64,000 bases of DNA from Rhodococcus sp. NBC_00297 (lineage in GTDB: Bacteria > Actinomycetota > Actinomycetes > Mycobacteriales > Mycobacteriaceae), in the NCBI RefSeq assembly GCF_036173065.1, contig NZ_CP108041.1, positions 2,917,001 to 2,981,000 of the forward strand, given 5' to 3'. The translations under genes and the position numbers were made by a program. The notes beneath the pieces are model-generated. The model did not search any database. It was not told the DNA's origin and was given only the letters and a program-made list of their open reading frames with translations. Below are positions 59,379 through 64,000 of this stretch, piece by piece (positions within the stretch are counted from its first letter, which is position 1; every line of letters starts with the position of its first letter).

Positions 59379-60373
59379 CGTCGGTCGCGCATCTCGTCAT
59401 CGGTCCCGAGCGACACGGGGTGGTGCAGTTCGCGCTGCGCATCCGCGACGGCATCACCGACGCCGGTCTCGAGTCGACGCTCCTGCGTCACGAGTCCGCG
59501 AGTGACGTCACGTCGATTCCGGACGTCGACGTCGTGCACCTGCACGTGACGGACCGGTTGTTCGGGTCACCGGCGACGGCTGCGGCCGGGGTGGTCGAGG
59601 AGCTGGCGCGGCGCATCCACGCATCGGGTTCCGCGTTCGTGGTGACGCTGCACGATCTGCCGCAGCCGTCCGACGGCCGATCCGCGTCCGCGCGCGTCGA
59701 GTGCTACCGACGGGTGGTCGCGTGCGTGGACACGGTGATCGTCAGCAGCGAGCACGAACGAGACCTGGTGCGCGAGGCCGGTATCGGTACCCCGTCCGTC
59801 GTGATCCCGCTTCCCGTGGCGACGGGGGTCGGCATCCGCATGGACAGCGGCGAGGTGACCGTCGGCGTCCTCGGGTTCCTGTACCCGGGCAAGGGACACG
59901 CCGAGGTGCTGGACGCGCTGCCCCCGGGCGCGCACCTGCTGGCACTGGGAACGCCGTCGCCGGGACACGATCATCTGGTCGACGAGCTGACCGAGTCCGC
60001 AGCGGCACACGGCACCACCGTGCGTGTCACCGGCTACATCGACGACGCCGACCTTCCGGTCGAACTCGGCCGCGTCACCGTTCCCGTGGCGCATCATCGG
60101 CACATGTCCGCGTCCGGGTCGATCAACACCTGGATCGAGCACGGCCGCCGACCGCTGGTGGTGGCCGGCGCGTACACCCGTGAGTTCGCCCGGCGCTCGC
60201 CCGGCACCGTGACCCTGTACGAGGAAGACCGTCTCGCCGAGGCGCTGGCCGACGCGGCGGGTGACCCCGAGTCGACGTGGCTGGAGGACGGGGTCGTCGC
60301 GCACCCCACGCGCGCGGAGGTCGGCGCCGCGCACGTGCGGGTGTACGCGGAGTCGGCCGTGGTGCACGCGTGA
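59375..60373 (+). CDS. GT-B glycosyltransferase-like protein
   Basis: 332 residues. GPERHGVVQFALRIRDGI start, DVVHLHVTDRLFG, VVTLHDLPQP, SSEHERDLV, and VGVLGFLYPGKGHAEVL mark a GT4-type fold; the C-terminal donor site is divergent (SASGSINTWIEHGRRPLVV). GTG 59375 overlaps the WcbI-like stop, and its own stop overlaps the next start. Confidence 0.75.
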   Translation: MTSVAHLVIGPERHGVVQFALRIRDGITDAGLESTLLRHESASDVTSIPDVDVVHLHVTDRLFGSPATAAAGVVEELARRIHASGSAFVVTLHDLPQPSDGRSASARVECYRRVVACVDTVIVSSEHERDLVREAGIGTPSVVIPLPVATGVGIRMDSGEVTVGVLGFLYPGKGHAEVLDALPPGAHLLALGTPSPGHDHLVDELTESAAAHGTTVRVTGYIDDADLPVELGRVTVPVAHHRHMSASGSINTWIEHGRRPLVVAGAYTREFARRSPGTVTLYEEDRLAEALADAAGDPESTWLEDGVVAHPTRAEVGAAHVRVYAESAVVHA

Positions 60374-61701
60374 TCACCACCGCCGTCCCCACCCCGCTCG
60401 GCCACGCGGTGCCCGGAAACAGGTGGGATCTGCTGCGCGACATCGATGCTCCGCGCCCGTCGGTCAGCGTCGTCGTGCCCTATTTCGAACAGCAACGGTC
60501 GCTGGATCTGGTTCTCGCGGCGCTCGAGCAGCAGACGTACCGCGCGTTCGAGGTGATCGTCGCGGACGACGGCTCGGCCACGGCGCCGCTCGTCCGCAGT
60601 GCACTCGACGTCACGGTGGTCTCGCAGGAGGACCGTGGCTTCCGCGCCGCCGCGGCGCGCAATCTCGGGGCGCGTGCCGCGTCCGGTGACGTGCTCTGTT
60701 TCCTCGACGCCGACACGGTTCCCGAGCCCGGGTACCTCCAGGCGCTCGTGCGTCTGCCGTCGCTGGTTCCCGATGCACTCACGGTCGGTCGACGGCGACA
60801 CGCGGACCTGTCCGCGCTGGGCCGACTTCCGGGGCCGGACGACGAGATCCTCGACGAGCCGCGCTGGTTGATCGACGCGTACCGCGGTTCGCGCGATCTG
60901 CTCGATGCCGATCATCGCTCCTATCGCCACGTCATCAGCGCGGTGATGTGTTGCACCGCAGCATTCTTCGAGGAGATCGGCGGCTTCGACGAGTCGTTCG
61001 GCGGATACGGCGGAGAGGACTGGGAGCTGGCCAATCGCGCCTACCTCGCCGGCGCCCTGATCGCGCATGTGCCGGACGCCGTCGCCTGGCACGACGGTCC
61101 CGACTGGGCCGGCCGACCCGGTGAGCAACGCACCGAGCAGAAGAACACGGAGGCCCTGTCCCTGCTTCCACTCGTCACCGACCCCGCTGCGCGCACCCAC
61201 GGCGTCCGGTACGCCGTTCCCGACCTCACGGCCGTCGTGCACGCCGACGGACACAGTGCCGCATCGCTGTTGGTGACGGTGGGATCGGTGCTCGCGCAGG
61301 GGGACGTCACCGTGTGGGTGGACGGGACGGACGCCGCGGATCTCGTCGCGTCGTGGCGGACCGACGACCCGCGAATCCGCCTCGGTGTCCCCGGCGGCGA
61401 CGACGTACGGCGCAGCCGCTTCGGGCTCGACCTCGTCGGTCCGGTCGTCCTGGCCCCGGATGCAGCGCGGACGCTGGCGGCGTCAACGCCTCCGCAAGGC
61501 CCCGGTCTGGTGCGGTCGACCGTGCCCGGCGGCAGTGTGGAGTGGTGGTCGTGGCGCGCCGTGCGCCGGGCCCGCCGGTGGGCCGACGCACTGGATCGCA
61601 CCCCGCAGCAGGCCCTCGCCGACCTGTTCGGCATCACGGACGTACCGGCCGACGAGGTCGGCATCGCCGCGGGTCCGCATCAGCCGGACCTGTCGTGGTG
61701 A
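60370..61701 (+). CDS. Family 2 glycosyltransferase, long form
   Basis: 443 residues. GT-A domain 1-270: VSVVVPYFEQQRSLDLVLAAL, VIVADDGS, DXD in LCFLDADTVPEPGYL, and IGGFDESFGGYGGEDWELANRA. Residues 280-443 form an extra domain with a second Rossmann-like start (LLVTVGSVLAQGDVTVWVDG) of unknown role, ending in a helix before QPDLSW. GTG 60370 overlaps the preceding stop (GTGA). Last gene of the rightward trio. Confidence 0.85.
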   Translation: MITTAVPTPLGHAVPGNRWDLLRDIDAPRPSVSVVVPYFEQQRSLDLVLAALEQQTYRAFEVIVADDGSATAPLVRSALDVTVVSQEDRGFRAAAARNLGARAASGDVLCFLDADTVPEPGYLQALVRLPSLVPDALTVGRRRHADLSALGRLPGPDDEILDEPRWLIDAYRGSRDLLDADHRSYRHVISAVMCCTAAFFEEIGGFDESFGGYGGEDWELANRAYLAGALIAHVPDAVAWHDGPDWAGRPGEQRTEQKNTEALSLLPLVTDPAARTHGVRYAVPDLTAVVHADGHSAASLLVTVGSVLAQGDVTVWVDGTDAADLVASWRTDDPRIRLGVPGGDDVRRSRFGLDLVGPVVLAPDAARTLAASTPPQGPGLVRSTVPGGSVEWWSWRAVRRARRWADALDRTPQQALADLFGITDVPADEVGIAAGPHQPDLSW

Positions 61702-61741
61702 GACCCCCGAACCATTCGAGTCACAGGACACCGGAGGCATC

Positions 61742-62932
61742 ATGACCACCGAGCACGACATCGTCATCATCGGCGGGGGCAACGCGGGCATCAGCGCCGC
61801 CGCCCGTTTCCTGAACAAGGGCGTCTCCGACGTGGTGGTCATCGAACCGCAGGAGGTGCACACCTATCGGCCGCTGCTGTCCTACGTCGGCGGCGGGCAG
61901 GCGTCCCTCGCGTCCGCGCAGCGCTCCCAGCGCTCGGTGACACCGAAGGGCTGTACCTGGATCCAGGAGCGTGTCGTCTCGGTGGACACCGTGACGCGGA
62001 CGGTGCGCACCGAGTCGGGCACGGAGGTGCGCTACCGCGACCTCGTCGTGGGATCCGGTCTCGTGCCCGATCACGACGCACTGCCCGGAATCGACGCGGC
62101 GCTGGCGTCGTCGTCGGTGGCGAGCAACTACCTCGACGAGGCGACGCGTACCTGGCACCTCGTGCAGACGATGCGTCCCGACGGGCACGCCGTCTTCACG
62201 GTTCCTCGTGCGCCGGTGAGCTGCACCGGCACCACCATCAAGCCGCTGTTCCTCGCCGCCGCGCACTGGCGGAAGGTGGGTGCCGCGCCGTCTATGACGC
62301 TGGTGGTCGACCGCCCGGATCTCGTGGGAGTGCCGGCGCTCGACGCCCGGCTGCGGAAGTACCTGCGGGAGCTGGATGTCCGAGTGCTTCACCGCACCGC
62401 CGTGACGGCGCTCGCGCCGAGCGAGCGATCGATCACGGTGACTGGCGCGGACGGTCGCACCGAGCGGATCGGCTACGACATGCTGCATCTGGTGCCGCCC
62501 TACCGCGGACCGCGGTGGGTCGAGGAGACCGGCCTGGCGAGCGCTGATCCCGGCACGCACGCAGTGGTGGACGTGGATCCGCGGACCTTCCGGCACCGCA
62601 CACACGAGGGCGTGTGGGCCGTGGGCGACGGCGCGTCCATCGACACCGATCCCTCGGGCGGCGGACTACGGCGCCAGGTGTCGATCCTCGTCGACAACGT
62701 GCTGGCGCAACGATCGAACGAGACGCTGGGGGAGTACGACGGCTACACCGTGGCGCCGATCCCGGTGGACGCGCGGCGTCTCATCGCGGCCGAGTTCGAT
62801 CGCACCGGCGAGATCACGTCGTCGTTGCCGTCGTTCCTGGACCCGCTGAAGCCCCGTCGGCTCTCGTGGGCGGGCGACCGGTTCGGCCTGCCGTTCACGT
62901 ACTGGCACCTGTTGCTGAAGGGCCATCTCTGA
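61742..62932 (+). CDS. FAD-dependent oxidoreductase, sulfide:quinone reductase-like
   Basis: 396 residues. FAD loop IVIIGGGNAGISAAARFL, LVVGSGLVPD, SCTGTTIKPLFLAAAHW and GVWAVGDGASI, with a C-terminal FLDPLKPRRLSW and a membrane-interacting end. Layout matches SQR-like proteins; only one likely redox Cys (in VSCTGTT) was found, so true sulfide oxidation is doubtful. ATG 61742 is 40 nt after the glycosyltransferase gene. Confidence 0.82.
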   Translation: MTTEHDIVIIGGGNAGISAAARFLNKGVSDVVVIEPQEVHTYRPLLSYVGGGQASLASAQRSQRSVTPKGCTWIQERVVSVDTVTRTVRTESGTEVRYRDLVVGSGLVPDHDALPGIDAALASSSVASNYLDEATRTWHLVQTMRPDGHAVFTVPRAPVSCTGTTIKPLFLAAAHWRKVGAAPSMTLVVDRPDLVGVPALDARLRKYLRELDVRVLHRTAVTALAPSERSITVTGADGRTERIGYDMLHLVPPYRGPRWVEETGLASADPGTHAVVDVDPRTFRHRTHEGVWAVGDGASIDTDPSGGGLRRQVSILVDNVLAQRSNETLGEYDGYTVAPIPVDARRLIAAEFDRTGEITSSLPSFLDPLKPRRLSWAGDRFGLPFTYWHLLLKGHL

Positions 62933-62933
62933 G

Positions 62934-63563
62934 TCAGCTCGTCGGGCGCAGCATTCCGGTGAGGAACAGTTGCGTAGCAGCATCGACGATCTCGTCGGGG
63001 GTCGCACCGATGTGGTCCTGCAACCGGGCGGAGACGAGTTCGGAGCAGGCGCCGATGAACATCAACGCCATGAGCCGGTCCTGCGGCGGCGGGAGTGCGC
63101 GGTCGGCCCAGAGTTCGTGCGAGCGTTCGACGACCACGTCCGCGACGGCGTCGATGGTCGCCTGACGTCGAGCTCGCAGGGTCGGTGACGCCATCGACTC
63201 GACGAACGCGATCCGGCCCTTGCGGGGGTCGGAGAGCATGATCGACACCACGGCGCTCAGAGCGGCCCGCACGCGGTCGGCGACGTCTCCGTCCGTGGAC
63301 GAGACGGCATGGATCGCAGCGCTTCTCACCTCGTCGGCAACGCTGTCGAGCACGGCGAGCAGCAGGTCCGACTTGGTGCGGAAGCTCTCGTAGAAATACC
63401 GCTCGGTGAGCCCGGCGGCCGCGCAGACCGCGGTCATCGTGGTCTTGTCGGTGCCCACCGAGGACATGAGGTCCAGGCCCGCCTCGATCAGTGCGGCCCG
63501 GCGGCGGACGGCGCGGTCCGCCGCGTCCACTCCGCCGTAGGTCCTGCTCGCGGGTTCCGCCAT
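62934..63563 (-). CDS. TetR family regulator
   Basis: 209 residues from ATG 63563. HTH: AALIEAGLDLMSSVGTDKTTMTAVCAAAGLTERYFYESF, the standard TetR DNA-binding domain, followed by a helical ligand domain. The frame is open to a GTG at 63611. Divergent from the P450 gene across a 24-bp palindrome that is its likely operator. Convergent with the FAD gene, one base between stops. Confidence 0.9.
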   Translation of the reverse strand: MAEPASRTYGGVDAADRAVRRRAALIEAGLDLMSSVGTDKTTMTAVCAAAGLTERYFYESFRTKSDLLLAVLDSVADEVRSAAIHAVSSTDGDVADRVRAALSAVVSIMLSDPRKGRIAFVESMASPTLRARRQATIDAVADVVVERSHELWADRALPPPQDRLMALMFIGACSELVSARLQDHIGATPDEIVDAATQLFLTGMLRPTS

Positions 63564-63614
63564 GCCGTCAGTCTCGCAGGTCTTGACGAGCGCCTCTCCT
63601 GTGACGCACACTAC

Positions 63615-63638
63615 ATCTGACAGGACGCCCTGTCAGAT
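63615..63638. promoter_or_regulatory. TetR operator candidate
   Basis: Perfect 24-bp inverted repeat: ATCTGACAGG, ACGC, CCTGTCAGAT. It lies 52 bases from the TetR ATG and 15 before the P450 start, the right place to repress both genes. Confidence 0.7.
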
Positions 63639-63652
63639 ACTCAGGAGGCCCC

Positions 63653-64000
63653 ATGGCTCACGCGCTCGCCGCCCCACCGCTCGGCTCCGATCTCCGTCCC
63701 GTCATGGGCAGTGCGGGCATCCCCTACGTCGGCCGTTCGATGCAGTACATCCGGGACCCCCTCGCCCTGTGGCGGCAGCAGGAGCGGCGCTACGGGCAGG
63801 TCTCGTGGCACACGATGGCGGGCCGGCGCGTGGTGCTGGTGCTCGGCGCCGACGGGTGCGAGGAGATCCTGACCAACCGGGACAAGGCGTTCAGCAACGC
63901 ACTCGGCTGGCGGCCGCTCATCGGGCCGTTCTTCGACAACGGGCTCATGCTCATGGACCTCGGCGAGCACCGCCACCACCGGCGGCTGCTGCAGCAGGCG
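63653..64000 (+). CDS. Cytochrome P450, N-terminal part
   Basis: 116 residues before the window ends. IPYVGRSMQYIRDPLALWRQQERRYG, VVLVLGADGCEEILTNRDKAFS and the C-helix region LMDLGEHRHHRRLLQQA are those of a soluble bacterial P450; the heme Cys lies outside. ATG 63653 follows AGGAGG. Probably repressed by the divergent TetR protein; substrate unknown. Confidence 0.9.
   Translation, partial: MAHALAAPPLGSDLRPVMGSAGIPYVGRSMQYIRDPLALWRQQERRYGQVSWHTMAGRRVVLVLGADGCEEILTNRDKAFSNALGWRPLIGPFFDNGLMLMDLGEHRHHRRLLQQA

Noticed and set aside
61742..62932. Calling the FAD enzyme a true sulfide:quinone reductase
   Set aside because: Only one plausible redox cysteine is seen, so the specific activity is not supported.

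Overview
The window is about 64 kb of high-GC actinobacterial chromosome. Gene content and order point to a mycolate-making member of the Mycobacteriales, most likely Rhodococcus or a close relative. The evidence is the series menJ - polyprenyl synthase - htpX - yajQ - tRNA-Tyr; tRNA-Thr - tRNA-Met - rpmG - hadA - hadB - tRNA-Trp - secE - nusG - rplK - rplA; lipG-like hydrolase; rplJ - rplL; mkl; rpoB - rpoC, which follows the Rv0561-Rv0668 stretch of Mycobacterium tuberculosis with insertions and losses. hadC is absent and mkl sits on a complete yrbE-mce operon. Species assignment is inference from synteny; no 16S gene is present.

Layout. 1-8 kb: isoprenoid/quinone genes, HtpX protease, YajQ, three tRNA loci, the mycolic-acid dehydratase pair HadAB and the SecE-NusG-L11-L1 translation cluster. 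7.8-11 kb: two serine hydrolases and a small conserved gene on the minus strand. 11-12.6 kb: L10/L12 operon with a long leader and an attenuator-like hairpin. 12.6-15.4 kb: an ECF sigma factor/anti-sigma pair divergent from a secreted CHRD protein and an odd sortase. 15.4-18.6 kb: acyl-CoA dehydrogenase, alpha-oxoamine synthase and a DUF2505 protein. 18.6-23.6 kb: an overlapping minus-strand operon of two paralogous 14-TM efflux pumps and an epimerase with a hydrolase-like tail. 24-35.8 kb: mkl, yrbEA-yrbEB, mceA-F and two Mce-associated proteins, one long overlapping lipid-import operon. 36.3-43.8 kb: rpoB and rpoC, followed by a non-coding array of 121-bp repeats.

44.4-53.7 kb is accessory metabolism: two VOC proteins, PhoD-type phosphatase, cholesterol-oxidase-like GMC enzyme, luciferase-like oxidoreductase, secreted EEP-fold lipoprotein, MFS transporter, SDR. 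53.7-61.7 kb holds SixA and a divergent glycosyltransferase cluster (four transferases leftward; a WcbI-like protein and two more transferases rightward). The window closes with an FAD oxidoreductase, a TetR regulator and the start of a cytochrome P450, the last two separated by a perfect 24-bp palindrome.

The best candidates for undescribed biology are the glycosyltransferase/WcbI cluster, the sigma-CHRD-sortase island, the tyrosine/glutamine-rich tail on the Mce ATPase and the repeat array after rpoC.
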